DNA of 64,000 nucleotides from JAJYTL01 sp046705265 (GTDB lineage Bacteria; Pseudomonadota; Alphaproteobacteria; Ferrovibrionales; Ferrovibrionaceae), in NCBI GenBank assembly GCA_046705265.1, contig JBJKQL010000127.1, positions 1 to 64,000 of the forward strand, written 5' to 3'. Below the pieces are notes generated by a model. That model searched no databases. It was not told the origin of the DNA and saw nothing but the letters and a program-made list of their open reading frames with translations. The translations under genes and the position numbers were made by a program. Of the stretch, positions 54,320-63,483 are shown in pieces. Every line of letters begins with the position of its first letter. Position 1 is the stretch's first letter.

Positions 54320-54856
54320 TCACCGCGTGAGCGAGCCTACGCGGCGAATCTTTTTCTGTAGTTGCAAGATGCCGTAAACCAGAGCCTCAGCCGTCGGCGG
54401 GCAGCCTGGCACATAAATGTCAACCGGCACGATGCGATCGCAGCCCCGGACCACCGAATAGCTGTAATGATAATAGCCGCCACCGTTGGCGCAGGACCCC
54501 ATTGAAATAACATACCGAGGCTCCGCCATTTGATCATAAACCTTACGCAAGGGCGGCGCCATTTTGTTGGTCAGGGTCCCGGCGACGATCATCACGTCAG
54601 ACTGACGCGGGCTCGCGCGCGGCACGACCCCGAACCGGTCGAGATCATAGCGCGCGGCATAGGCATGCATCATTTCCACCGCACAGCAAGCAAGACCGAA
54701 CGTCATTGGCCAGAGCGAGCCGGTGCGTGCCCAGGAAACCAGTTGATCGAGCTTCGAGACGATGAATCCCTTATCGGCAAGTTCGACCGAGAATTCGGAC
54801 GGAAGATCGTGCGTGAGCGTCGGGGGCGCGGCGCCACTAGGCGATGAAACAGTCAC
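54320..54856 (-). CDS. nuoB: NADH-quinone oxidoreductase subunit B
   Basis: A 178-residue subunit carrying the terminal [4Fe-4S] cluster N2, next to the quinone site. The tandem Cys57-Cys58 in GLACCAVEMM, the SMGSCANGGG Cys and VPGCPPTAEAL Cys are the four ligands. I chose GTG 54856, which shares GTGA with the nuoA stop and has GGAG five bases upstream. Confidence 0.95.
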   Translation of the reverse strand: MTVSSPSGAAPPTLTHDLPSEFSVELADKGFIVSKLDQLVSWARTGSLWPMTFGLACCAVEMMHAYAARYDLDRFGVVPRASPRQSDVMIVAGTLTNKMAPPLRKVYDQMAEPRYVISMGSCANGGGYYHYSYSVVRGCDRIVPVDIYVPGCPPTAEALVYGILQLQKKIRRVGSLTR

Positions 54857-55218
54857 TCCCACTCCAGGGCTCCCTTCTTCCACTCATAAATGAACCCGAT
54901 CGTGAGCACGCCGAGGAACGTCATCATCGACAAAAAGCCGAAGAGACCGATCTTCCCGAGCGTAACCGCCCAAGGAAACAGGAACGCAACCTCAAGGTCG
55001 AAGATGATGAAGAGAATCGCCACGAGATAAAAGCGGACATCGAACTGCCTTCGCGCATCCTCGAACGGCGCGAACCCGCATTCATAAGCGCTCAGCTTCT
55101 CCGCTTCTGGATTCTGTCGCGCCATGACGTAGGAAGCAAGAACGATGATGCCGGCAAGGGCGACGGCAACGATGAGAAAAATCAGAATCGGCAGATATTC
55201 GCGGAGCAACCCTGGCAC
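54853..55218 (-). CDS. nuoA: NADH-quinone oxidoreductase subunit A
   Basis: A 121-residue membrane subunit with three helices and the YECGFAPFEDARRQFDVRFY loop that faces the quinone chamber. GTG 55218 gives the usual family length and has GGAG eight bases upstream; the open frame upstream has no family features. It begins the nuo operon, behind a promoter with a perfect TATAAT box. Confidence 0.95.
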   Translation of the reverse strand: MPGLLREYLPILIFLIVAVALAGIIVLASYVMARQNPEAEKLSAYECGFAPFEDARRQFDVRFYLVAILFIIFDLEVAFLFPWAVTLGKIGLFGFLSMMTFLGVLTIGFIYEWKKGALEWE

Positions 55219-55296
55219 CGACGTTTCTCCTCTTTCCGCTCTCCTGTTTCCGCCCCTTGCAGCGCGCAGCACGATTCAGCACGCGAAGTTTGCGGC

Positions 55297-55324
55297 ATTA
55301 TAGGCATCGGCACCGGGGATGCAA
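55297..55324 (-). promoter_or_regulatory. Probable nuo operon promoter
   Basis: On the minus strand TTGCAT (55319-55324) and a perfect TATAAT (55297-55302) are spaced by 16 bases. The predicted start is near 55290, about 70 bases before nuoA. The -35 box is weak, so an activator is possible. Confidence 0.6.
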
Positions 55325-55399
55325 AGGCCAAGCTCGCGCCAAATGCCGATATTTCAAGGCGATGAGACACGGGCTTGAGCCTTGGCTCGTTCCTCGGGC

Positions 55400-55476
<77 letters not shown>

Positions 55477-55687
55477 GAACCGGAGCGGCCCGGTGTAGGG
55501 GCAATTCGCCTGTCCTGTCAAGCCGCACCAGAGCCGATGCGCGTGAGAACCGAAGTTTATTTTCGAAACTCTGGCCCTTCGAAGCTAACATGGCGCGCAA
55601 CCCGGGCGTGGCAACCCCGAGAATCCAAGTCGTGCCCAAGAATTACGCAAACCGGAATGCAAACACGGATGCGACCCTTAGACCGAC

Positions 55688-55727
55688 AAACCGGGCTCCG
55701 GACCAATCCGGCAACGGGCCGGTTTTT
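55688..55727 (+). terminator. Terminator-like nested hairpin with no known rightward gene
   Basis: Outer arms AAACCGG (55688-55694) and CCGGTTT (55719-55725) enclose an inner stem CCGGA/TCCGG (55698-55711), and T-residues continue to 55727. It looks like a rightward intrinsic terminator, yet no rightward gene precedes it. Confidence 0.35.
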
Positions 55728-56014
55728 CGGGTTTCGTAGGGGGACGAGGCCTGAAGCGAACAAAGCCTCGCCGAGATGGGAGACGTCGCGCAAAAAGCGC
55801 CAGCCCGCAAATTGCGACAATGGGGCGACCCACTCACTCGCTTAATCGCACCCACCCCTGGCAGGGCGGACGCACGCAACCTGATATTCGAAGGATGCTA
55901 TCGTGGTGCAGTTGGCCTTAACACCGCACCTGAGCCTGCTTCCGGAGAATGACGCGAATGCAGGCCGTTTCGAGCCGTATGGGCTCGCCCAGCAAAGCCT
56001 TCCACCGAAGGTAG

Positions 56015-56043
56015 ATTGTAAAGTACCGTATTCTAAATACAAT
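56015..56043. promoter_or_regulatory. Inverted repeat forming promoter-like boxes on both strands
   Basis: ATTGTA (56015-56020) and TACAAT (56038-56043) are exact inverted repeats 17 bases apart. Read rightward they give TTGTAA, 16 bases, TACAAT; read leftward TTGTAT, 16 bases, TACAAT. Either direction resembles a sigma-70 promoter. The leftward one could serve tRNA-Asp. Confidence 0.35.
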
Positions 56044-56508
56044 ATGCGATTCTGCCATTAGAATTGAACCGGTGTATCAAAAACGCGGCACACGGCTGCC
56101 GGCACCCCCGCAAAGAATAACGAGACGGGCCACGTTGGCCGGCCGGGCTGACACGAAAACAGCCCATCTTATCATAATGTTACGCAGGATAATCACGTTT
56201 CGGACATCATTGTCGGCGGTGCCATTTCCAATCTGTACCGTCTGAGGCACTGATCCCCCTGCCGAGACTTCCAAGCCTACGGCGATTCTCGGTCAACGCA
56301 TGGCCGAGTCTCCGCCCGGGCCCCCGGCCACTCACAATCCGGTGATGCTAAGGAAACGAGACACGCTGCCTCTCTTCCTGCCGCCGACCAGTCGGATTCT
56401 CATCTGGTCGCAACCTCACGCCAACGCTCAGGGCATCCTCGCGATGCTCCTCGCCGGCGATAATCCCTCGATGAGGGGAAGCCGTAGCGAGCGCGCTGCA
56501 GTGAATGA

Positions 56509-56584
56509 TGGTGGGCAGTGAGGGGCTCGAACCCCCGACCTCCTCGGTGTAAACGAGGCGCTCTCCCAGCTGAGCTAACTGCCC
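56509..56584 (-). tRNA. tRNA-Val (anticodon UAC)
   Basis: A 76-base cloverleaf with encoded CCA. The acceptor stem GGGCAGT pairs perfectly with ACTGCCC, the anticodon stem is CCTCG/CGAGG, the anticodon TAC is at 56551-56549, and the T-loop is TTCGAGC. The discriminator is A. Confidence 0.97.
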
Positions 56585-56783
56585 CTCACTTTCGCGCCGG
56601 CCGCGCCTTGTCCGGCGACGCAGTTTAGCACGAATGCCAAAGCCGGCTCGATACCGGCCCCGGCGCTTTCGAGACCGTCTTCGATTATTCTACCTGATAA
56701 CCACCCTGAGTTTGTATCTCGTCCGGCGGTGACATACCTTTGATGACACCCGCGGTGAAACGTCATCACGCGTAAATCCGGCA

Positions 56784-56817
56784 CAAAAACGAACCGGCCG
56801 CCTGGACAGGCGGCCGG
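56784..56817 (-). terminator. Intrinsic terminator of hupB
   Basis: On the minus strand a perfect nine-base-pair stem (CCGGCCGCC, loop of six, GGCGGCCGG; arms 56809-56817 and 56794-56802) is followed by TTCGTTTTTG. It lies 24 bases after the hupB stop. Confidence 0.88.
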
Positions 56818-56841
56818 ACGAATGCGTAACGCGGCGCAATC

Positions 56842-57114
56842 TTAGTTCAACGCATCCTTGAGAGCCTTGCCGGCCTTAAACTTCGCCTGACGGGACGCCG
56901 CGATCTTGATCTTCTCGCCCGTACGCGGATTGCGTCCTTCAGAGGCCGCTCGTTTGGCAACCGAAAACGTACCAAAGCCGACGAGGCGCACCTCACCTCC
57001 CTTTTTCAGGGCAGAGGTAATCGATTCGAAAACGCATTCAACCGCCTTTGTCGCATCGGCCTTCGAGAGATCGGTCTCGTCGGCGACGCGCACGATCAGA
57101 TCGTTCTTATTCAC
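56842..57114 (-). CDS. hupB: DNA-binding protein HU
   Basis: A 90-residue histone-like protein that bends DNA and compacts the nucleoid. The N-terminal helical part is followed by the HU signature VGFGTFSVAKRAASEGRNP and the beta-arm tip RNPRTGEKIKI with its Pro. The start is GTG 57114, with a G-rich ribosome site upstream. It follows lon after 159 bases and has its own terminator. Confidence 0.97.
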   Translation of the reverse strand: MNKNDLIVRVADETDLSKADATKAVECVFESITSALKKGGEVRLVGFGTFSVAKRAASEGRNPRTGEKIKIAASRQAKFKAGKALKDALN

Positions 57115-57216
57115 CTCTAGCCCCCCTTCCCAAGATCGCGTAATAAAAAATGTCGAATATAGAAAACCGATCCTCGCGATACGGGTGTCACTCTACCCGT
57201 GGCCCGCGCTCTCCGT

Positions 57217-57267
57217 CAAAAGGAAAAAGCCCCGGTTTTCCTATATTCCGTCGGGGTTTCCCCCGAG
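57217..57267 (-). terminator. Probable lon terminator
   Basis: On the minus strand CCCCG pairs with CGGGG, followed by CTTTTTCCTTTT. A competing upstream stem (TCGGGG/CCCCGA) shares the first arm. The site is in the 159-base lon-hupB gap, soon after the lon stop. Confidence 0.5.
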
Positions 57268-57273
57268 GCATTG

Positions 57274-59688
57274 TCAATGCGTGATCAGACTATCGCGCGC
57301 TTCGGGAGGCGTAACACCGGCCGGCTTTTTGTCGTCGTCTTCATCGCTCCACTCGATCGGCACGAAGGGGCGAATCAACGCTTGGCGCAGGACCTCGTCC
57401 ACCGTCGCGACGGGAACGATCGACAGGGCGTTTTTCACGTTGTCGGGAATATCGGCGAGGTCCTTTTCGTTTTCTTTCGGAATGAGCACGGTTTTTATGC
57501 CGCTCCTAAGGGCTGCGAGGAGTTTCTCCTTCAAGCCGCCGATCGGCAATACCCGGCCACGCAATGTAACCTCTCCGGTCATGGCGATATCGCGGCGCAC
57601 CGGGATTCTGGTCAGCACCGAGACGATCGAGGTGACCATGGCAACGCCGGCCGAAGGCCCGTCCTTCGGGGTCGCGCCCTCGGGGACGTGAACGTGAATG
57701 TCACGGTGTTCGAATACCGTCGGCTTGATGCCGAATTCCACAGCATGAGCTCGGACATAGGAGCGTGCCGCCTGCACCGACTCCTGCATGACATCGCCGA
57801 GCTTGCCGGTGATGGTCATCTTACCCCGGCCAGGCAGCATGACTGCCTCGATGAGCAGAATTTCACCGCCGACCTCGGTCCAGGCGAGACCTGTGGTAAC
57901 GCCAACCATGTCCTCAAGCTCGATCTCGCCGAAGTGGTATTTGCGCACGCCGGCGTATTTCTCGATGTTCTGCGCTCCGACCCGCACCCGCTTGGCTTTG
58001 TTCGACATGATTTCTTTGACTGCCTTGCGCGCCAAATTGGCTAGTTCGCGCTCAAGGTTGCGGACGCCGGATTCGCGGGTATAGAAGCGAATGAGGTTGC
58101 GCAGCGCTTCGTCCGACACTTTCCACTCGCCGGCCTCAAGACTGTTGGCCTTCCGTTGCTTCTCGATCAGATGCCGTTTCGCGATTTCCATCTTCTCGTC
58201 TTCGGTGTAGCCGGAAATGCGGATCACTTCCATGCGATCGAGGAGCGGCTGGGGAATGCGGAGCGTATTCGCGGTACAAATGAACATCACTTCCGAAAGA
58301 TCGTAGTCGACCTCGAGATAATGATCGTTGAAGGTGCTGTTCTGTTCGGGGTCCAGCACTTCGAGCAGAGCAGATGACGGATCGCCGCGAAAATCGGTTC
58401 CCATCTTGTCCACCTCGTCGAGGAGGAACAGTGGATTCGTCGTCTTCGCCTTCTTCATCGATTGGACGATCTTGCCCGGCATCGAGCCGATATACGTCCG
58501 CCGGTGGCCGCGGATCTCGGCCTCATCGCGAATGCCGCCCAAGGACATACGGACGAAATTCCGCCCGGTGGCCCGGGCAATCGATTTGCCAAGCGAGGTC
58601 TTGCCAACGCCCGGCGGGCCGACCAAACAAAGAATCGGACCTCGCATCTTGTTTGTGCGGCTCTGCACCGCAAGATACTCAAGAATTCGCTCCTTGACCT
58701 GTTCGAGGCCGTAATGATCGTCGTTCAGGATCTTGCTGGCGTTGCGGATATCGCGCTTGATCTTGGAGCGCTTTCCCCAAGGAATCGACAGCATCCAGTC
58801 GAGATAATTGCGGACTACCGTGGCTTCCGCCGACATCGGCCCCATGGTGCGCAGTTTCTTGACCTCGGCCAGCGCTTTCTCACGTGCCTCCTTCGAAAAC
58901 TTTGTGTGTTTGATGCGTTCCTCGAGCTCGGCGACTTCGTCGCGTCCGTCCTCGGTCTCGCCGAGTTCCTTCTGAATGGCCTTGAGCTGCTCGTTTAGAT
59001 AGTACTCACGTTGCGTCTTCTCCATCTGGCGCTTGACGCGCGAGCGGATGCGCTTCTCGACCTGAAGAACGCCGATCTCGTTCTCCATCAGCGAATAAAT
59101 GCGTTCGAGGCGTTCCGCCACGCTTTCAATCTCGAGGATTTCCTGCTTCTCCGCCACTTTGAGCACGAGGTGCGACGTCACGGTATCGGCGAGCTTCGAT
59201 GGATCCTCGATTTGACTTACTGAAACCATAACCTCGGGAGGAATCTTCCGGTTGAGCTTGACGTATTGCTCAAATTGCGAGACCACCGAACGGGCCAAGG
59301 CCTCCAGTTCACGGGCGTCGGTATCGCGCTCATTCACGACTTCGACCCGCGCCTGGAAGAATTCTGTGTTGTCGGTATAGCCGAGAACGCGGGCACGCCG
59401 CACGCCCTCAACCAGCACCTTCACCGTCCCGTCGGGAAGGCGCAAAAGCTGCAGCACCGACGCGAGCGTGCCGACGCTATGAATGTCGGCTGCCTCCGGA
59501 TTGTCCTGACTCGCGTTCTTCTGAGCGACTAGGAGAATCTGCTTGTCGTCCTTGACCACATCCTCAAGCGCCCGCACCGATTTCTCACGCCCGACAAAGA
59601 GCGGCACGATCATGTGGGGAAAGACCACGATGTCGCGAAGCGGCAGAACGGGATACGTCTGCGTAGCGGGAGATTCCATTATCGGCAT
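57274..59688 (-). CDS. lon: ATP-dependent protease Lon
   Basis: An 804-residue AAA+ serine protease that degrades misfolded and regulatory proteins in the cytoplasm. The N-terminal substrate domain starts YPVLPLRDIVVFPHMIVPLFVG-like at residues 12-33. Walker A GPPGVGKT is near residue 357 and Walker B ends FLLDEVDKM. The protease domain has PKDGPSAG with the catalytic Ser and GGLKEKLLAA with the Lys of the dyad. A short acidic tail follows. Start ATG 59688 has AGGA upstream; ATG 59679 is an alternative. It follows clpX after 88 bases. Confidence 0.97.
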   Translation of the reverse strand: MPIMESPATQTYPVLPLRDIVVFPHMIVPLFVGREKSVRALEDVVKDDKQILLVAQKNASQDNPEAADIHSVGTLASVLQLLRLPDGTVKVLVEGVRRARVLGYTDNTEFFQARVEVVNERDTDARELEALARSVVSQFEQYVKLNRKIPPEVMVSVSQIEDPSKLADTVTSHLVLKVAEKQEILEIESVAERLERIYSLMENEIGVLQVEKRIRSRVKRQMEKTQREYYLNEQLKAIQKELGETEDGRDEVAELEERIKHTKFSKEAREKALAEVKKLRTMGPMSAEATVVRNYLDWMLSIPWGKRSKIKRDIRNASKILNDDHYGLEQVKERILEYLAVQSRTNKMRGPILCLVGPPGVGKTSLGKSIARATGRNFVRMSLGGIRDEAEIRGHRRTYIGSMPGKIVQSMKKAKTTNPLFLLDEVDKMGTDFRGDPSSALLEVLDPEQNSTFNDHYLEVDYDLSEVMFICTANTLRIPQPLLDRMEVIRISGYTEDEKMEIAKRHLIEKQRKANSLEAGEWKVSDEALRNLIRFYTRESGVRNLERELANLARKAVKEIMSNKAKRVRVGAQNIEKYAGVRKYHFGEIELEDMVGVTTGLAWTEVGGEILLIEAVMLPGRGKMTITGKLGDVMQESVQAARSYVRAHAVEFGIKPTVFEHRDIHVHVPEGATPKDGPSAGVAMVTSIVSVLTRIPVRRDIAMTGEVTLRGRVLPIGGLKEKLLAALRSGIKTVLIPKENEKDLADIPDNVKNALSIVPVATVDEVLRQALIRPFVPIEWSDEDDDKKPAGVTPPEARDSLITH

Positions 59689-59776
59689 ATTGCTAAAATC
59701 CTGCTGGTTCGGGCCGCCTGATCTGCCACCCGCTACTTACGGGAACTTCCGTCAAGTGCTCAATCCGTCGGCCGTG

Positions 59777-61042
59777 TCAAGCGCCGGTCCCGACATCCTG
59801 ACGACGGTCGGCATAGATCGAGAGCGGCTTTGCCCGGCCCTCGACAACTTCCTTGCTGATGACGACCTCTTCGACACCCGCCATCGAGGGCAAGTCGTAC
59901 ATAGGGTCAAGCAGGATGTTTTCCATGATCGAACGCAGGCCCCGGGCACCTGTCTTGCGCAAGATCGCGCGCTTTGCGATCGCACCCAAGGCGTCGTCTG
60001 AAAATGTAAGGCGAACATCCTCCATCTCAAACAAGCGCTGATACTGCTTGACCAACGCGTTCTTCGGACGCATCAGAATGTCGACCAGCGCCTGCTCATC
60101 GAGATCGGTCAGCGTCGCAACCACCGGCAACCGCCCGACAAACTCGGGAATCAGGCCAAACCGCAACAGATCCTCGGGCTCGACCTCGGCCAGTATCTCT
60201 CCGGTCTGGCGTTCGTCAGGCGCCTGGACATTGGCACCAAAGCCGATCGAGGTGCCCTTGCTGCGGCTCGAGATGATTTTTTCAAGACCCGCAAAGGCTC
60301 CCCCACAGACGAATAGGATATTCGTCGTGTCGACCTGGAGGAACTCTTGCTGCGGGTGCTTGCGGCCGCCTTGCGGCGGCACCGACGCGATGGTGCCTTC
60401 CATAATCTTCAAGAGCGCCTGCTGCACGCCCTCGCCGGACACGTCGCGGGTGATGGAGGGATTATCCGATTTGCGGCTGATCTTGTCCACCTCGTCGATG
60501 TAGACAATACCGCGCTGCGCCCGCTCGACGTTATAATCAGCAGCCTGCAACAGCTTGAGGATGATGTTCTCAACATCTTCGCCGACATAGCCGGCCTCGG
60601 TAAGCGTCGTCGCATCGGCCATGGTAAATGGTACGTCGAGGATGCGCGCCAGCGTCTGGGCCAACAGCGTCTTGCCACAACCTGTCGGACCAATCAGAAG
60701 AATATTCGACTTCGCAAGCTCCACATCGTTGTTCTTGGTGGTGTGATGCAGGCGCTTGTAGTGGTTATGAACCGCGACCGAGAGAACCTTCTTCGCATGC
60801 GACTGACCAATCACGTAGTCGTCGAGGACGCGGCGGATTTCGCTTGGCGAGGGAACGCCGTCACGGCTCTTGACCAGGGTGCTCTTGTGCTCCTCGCGGA
60901 TGATGTCCATGCAAAGCTCGACACATTCATCGCAAATGAACACCGTCGGCCCCGCGATGAGCTTGCGGACCTCGTGCTGGCTCTTGCCGCAGAAGGAGCA
61001 ATAGAGCGTGTTTTTCGAGTCGCTGCCGCTTAACTTCGTCAT
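59777..61042 (-). CDS. clpX: ClpX unfoldase subunit
   Basis: A 421-residue AAA+ unfoldase that feeds substrates to ClpP. The N-terminal zinc-binding domain uses Cys15, 18, 37 and 40. Walker A GPTGCGKT is at 118-125, the pore loop GYVGEDVE follows, and the IGF loop that docks on ClpP reads SIGFGA. ATG 61042 is preceded by GGGGAG. A candidate promoter sits in the 214-base gap after clpP. Confidence 0.97.
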   Translation of the reverse strand: MTKLSGSDSKNTLYCSFCGKSQHEVRKLIAGPTVFICDECVELCMDIIREEHKSTLVKSRDGVPSPSEIRRVLDDYVIGQSHAKKVLSVAVHNHYKRLHHTTKNNDVELAKSNILLIGPTGCGKTLLAQTLARILDVPFTMADATTLTEAGYVGEDVENIILKLLQAADYNVERAQRGIVYIDEVDKISRKSDNPSITRDVSGEGVQQALLKIMEGTIASVPPQGGRKHPQQEFLQVDTTNILFVCGGAFAGLEKIISSRSKGTSIGFGANVQAPDERQTGEILAEVEPEDLLRFGLIPEFVGRLPVVATLTDLDEQALVDILMRPKNALVKQYQRLFEMEDVRLTFSDDALGAIAKRAILRKTGARGLRSIMENILLDPMYDLPSMAGVEEVVISKEVVEGRAKPLSIYADRRQDVGTGA

Positions 61043-61072
61043 GGGAACTCCCCGGCTCGAATCCCTGGCACG

Positions 61073-61102
61073 ATTCTAACCTCGCCCAGAGAGAAGAAAC
61101 AA
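61073..61102 (-). promoter_or_regulatory. Candidate clpX promoter
   Basis: On the minus strand TTGTTT (61097-61102) and TAGAAT (61073-61078, five of six consensus) are 18 bases apart, about 31 bases before the clpX ATG. This would allow clpX-lon to be expressed apart from tig-clpP. Confidence 0.45.
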
Positions 61103-61222
61103 CCGAAAGTCTCGCCCGCAAGCGGCCTTCGCCCGCACGGGCCGGTGTGGCCTGCTTTCTGCCTGGTCTGGCACCGCGACCGGCCGTTACGTCCGAGAGG
61201 CCCACCATAGGGCCCTACGCCC

Positions 61223-61250
61223 AAAAAAGCCTTAACGCCCGTCCGGAAGG
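61223..61250 (-). terminator. Possible weak terminator after clpP
   Basis: On the minus strand a short CCTT/AAGG stem is followed by CTTTTTTGGG, beginning seven bases after the clpP stop. The stem is poor, so the call is tentative. Confidence 0.3.
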
Positions 61251-61256
61251 ACACAC

Positions 61257-61916
61257 TCAGCCTGCCGCCGGGGGCGTTTCAGGCGGCTTGGGTGCGGCAT
61301 CCGCTGGCGGGCGTTCCCTCACGACCTCGTCCACCAGACCGAACTCCTTGGCGTCCTCGGCAGTCATGAACCGGTCACGATCCATCGCCGCCTCGATCAC
61401 CGAGAGGGGCTGGCCTGTATGCTTGACATAAATGTTATTGAGCCGGGCCCGCAAAGCAAGGATTTCCCGCGCATGAATCTCGATATCTGCGGCCTGGCCC
61501 TGGGCTCCGCCCGAAGGTTGGTGGACCATGATTCGCGCGTTTGGCAAGGTAAAGCGCATACCTTTTTCGCCTGCTGCGAGCAAAAGCGAGCCCATGGAAG
61601 CGGCTTGACCGACGCAAAGCGTTGACACTTTCGGCCGGATATATTGCATCGTGTCGTAGATCGCCATGCCGGACGTAATCACCCCGCCCGGTGAATTAAT
61701 ATAGAAGGCGATGTCCTTGCTCGGATTTTCGGCCTCAAGGAAGAGCAGCTGAGCAACGACGAGACTGGCGACGCCGTCATCCACCGGCCCGACCAAAAAA
61801 ACAATGCGCTCCTTTAGGAGCCGCGAATAGATGTCATACGCCCGTTCGCCACGGTTGGTCTGCTCGACCACCATGGGAACGAGGGTATTCATGTAAAAAT
61901 CGCCCATATCTCTCAT
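61257..61916 (-). CDS. clpP: ClpP protease subunit
   Basis: A 219-residue serine protease that forms the tetradecameric chamber for ClpX and ClpA. The triad is Ser107 in GQAASMGS, His132 in MVHQP and Asp181 in AAMDRD. The N-terminal propeptide is short. A proline/alanine-rich C-terminal tail after VVRERPP is longer than in E. coli. ATG 61916 has GAGGG upstream. It follows tig after 67 bases, the usual order. Confidence 0.97.
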   Translation of the reverse strand: MRDMGDFYMNTLVPMVVEQTNRGERAYDIYSRLLKERIVFLVGPVDDGVASLVVAQLLFLEAENPSKDIAFYINSPGGVITSGMAIYDTMQYIRPKVSTLCVGQAASMGSLLLAAGEKGMRFTLPNARIMVHQPSGGAQGQAADIEIHAREILALRARLNNIYVKHTGQPLSVIEAAMDRDRFMTAEDAKEFGLVDEVVRERPPADAAPKPPETPPAAG

Positions 61917-61983
61917 CGCCGAACCCTCGCTCTGGCGCCGCAGGAATTGCCGCGCCCTCTCCAGCCGTTTACCCCGGGCCTGC

Positions 61984-63399
61984 TCAGTCCTTGGCCGCTT
62001 TGGCCTCCTCCTCGCTTGCTGCGGACGCTGCCTCGGCCTCGGTGGCCAGAGCGGAAAGCACCGGCGCCTCGTCGGCTTCCATCGCCTCCAGCGCCTTGAT
62101 GAGCTCCTGCGGTGAGGCCGTACGTTCTGTCACTTCGGCCATTTCAAGGATGAAGTCGACCGCCTTATCTTCGAGGATCGGAGCCCGCAAGCGATTAGCC
62201 GCTTCCGGATTATTCCGGAAATAATCCATCACCTGCCGTTCTTGGCCGGGAAAGCGGCGGGCTTGTTCCAACATCGCCCGCGTCAGTTCCTCACCCTGCA
62301 CCTCGATGTGGTTCTGCCGTCCCACTTCTGCAAGTACCAAGCCAAGCCGAACCCGCCGCTCGGCGAGCTGGCGGCATTCCTGCTTTGCCTTCTCGGTGGA
62401 GGATTCGCGGGCAACTAAAGCCTCTTCCGATCCGGACTCCTGCACCAGCTGATCCCAAATCTGCTTGAATTCGATTTCGACCATGCCCTCCGGGACCGAG
62501 AAGTCGTAACGTTCGGCGAGAAGGTCGAGAAGATTCCGCTTCAAACGGCTTCGCGTCATTTCACCGTATTCACGCCGAAGCTGCTCGCGCACGGTATTGT
62601 GCAACGCCTCCAGGTTGTCGAGGCCAAAACGCTTTGCGAACTCGTCGTCAATGACGATTACCGCCGGCTCGCGCAGCTCTTTGATGACGACCTCGAACTC
62701 GGCATCCTTGCCCGCAAGTTCAGCGTTGCTGTACGTCTCGGGAAACCGCACTTCGATATTGCGCGTCTCCCCTGGTCTCGCGCCGATCAACTGTTCAGTG
62801 AACCCCGGGATGAACCCACCTGAGGCGAGGGCCATCTCAAAATTCTCAGCGCTACCGCCCTCGAAGGCGGCACCGTCGATCTTGCCCGTGAAATCGACCA
62901 GCAGCGCATCCTCGGCCGTCGCCGCCCGCGGCTCCCCCACCGGCACGAAAGATTTTTGCTGTTCGGCCATCCGTCTTAAAGCCGTCTCGACGTCCTCGTC
63001 CGCCGGCTCGGCGAGAAGGCGTTCGAGCTTCAAGCTGGAGAAGTCGCCGGGCGTGAATTCCGGAAGCACTTCGAAGGCAAGCGTATATTCGAGGTCGGAC
63101 CCCTCGTCAAAACGCGTCACCTCGACGTGCGGCTGCAAGGCAGGCCGAAGGTTGCGCTCCTCCAACGTCTTTTGGGTCGAATCCCGAAGCGCCTCTTCAA
63201 GCACCTCCCCCATCATCGATTTGCCGTATTGGCGCTTCAGAAGGCTGGTCGGCGCCTTGCCCGGCCGAAAGCCGGGCACGCGAACGCGGCGACTTAGCGC
63301 CGTGAGCTTGGTGGTCATCAGCCGATCAATGTCGCCTCGGTCGACAACGACCCGATATTCGCGTCTCAGCCCTTCGGAGCTGGTCTCGGTCACTTGCAT
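61984..63399 (-). CDS. tig: Trigger factor
   Basis: A 471-residue ribosome-bound chaperone and peptidyl-prolyl isomerase. The N-terminal domain contains the ribosome-docking GFRPGKAP segment near residues 43-50. The FKBP domain (about 160-240) and the long helical C-terminal domain follow. An alanine/glutamate-rich tail of about 35 residues extends the C-terminus, common in alphaproteobacteria. ATG 63399 is the family start. Confidence 0.96.
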   Translation of the reverse strand: MQVTETSSEGLRREYRVVVDRGDIDRLMTTKLTALSRRVRVPGFRPGKAPTSLLKRQYGKSMMGEVLEEALRDSTQKTLEERNLRPALQPHVEVTRFDEGSDLEYTLAFEVLPEFTPGDFSSLKLERLLAEPADEDVETALRRMAEQQKSFVPVGEPRAATAEDALLVDFTGKIDGAAFEGGSAENFEMALASGGFIPGFTEQLIGARPGETRNIEVRFPETYSNAELAGKDAEFEVVIKELREPAVIVIDDEFAKRFGLDNLEALHNTVREQLRREYGEMTRSRLKRNLLDLLAERYDFSVPEGMVEIEFKQIWDQLVQESGSEEALVARESSTEKAKQECRQLAERRVRLGLVLAEVGRQNHIEVQGEELTRAMLEQARRFPGQERQVMDYFRNNPEAANRLRAPILEDKAVDFILEMAEVTERTASPQELIKALEAMEADEAPVLSALATEAEAASAASEEEAKAAKD

Positions 63400-63483
63400 G
63401 CTCTGCTCTTTCTCATCTCGCCGACGGCGGCGTCCTCGGCAGCGGCTTCTCGCGAACTATACTGTTTTCACGGCGACACACCA

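Larger units (their letters stand above)
55477..56508. other. Gene-free kilobase between tRNA-Asp and tRNA-Val
   Basis: No open frame here has a ribosome site, family motif or protein-like composition; those present are short or run antisense through the tRNAs. Three local structures stand out and are listed separately: a nested hairpin with T-run at 55688-55727, an AT-rich inverted repeat with promoter-like boxes at 56015-56043, and a GGGCTG/CAGCCC hairpin near 56145-56166. I see no duplicated tRNA ends or integrase remnant. Confidence 0.6.

Noticed and set aside
55477..56508. Possible integrated element or attachment site next to the tRNA genes
   Set aside because: No direct repeat of either tRNA 3' end, no integrase or transposase fragment, so the idea is kept only as a question under findings.
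56077..56521. Short open frames between the two tRNAs (65 and 73 codons)
   Set aside because: No ribosome binding site, no signal or domain, and composition unlike neighbouring genes; left as non-coding.
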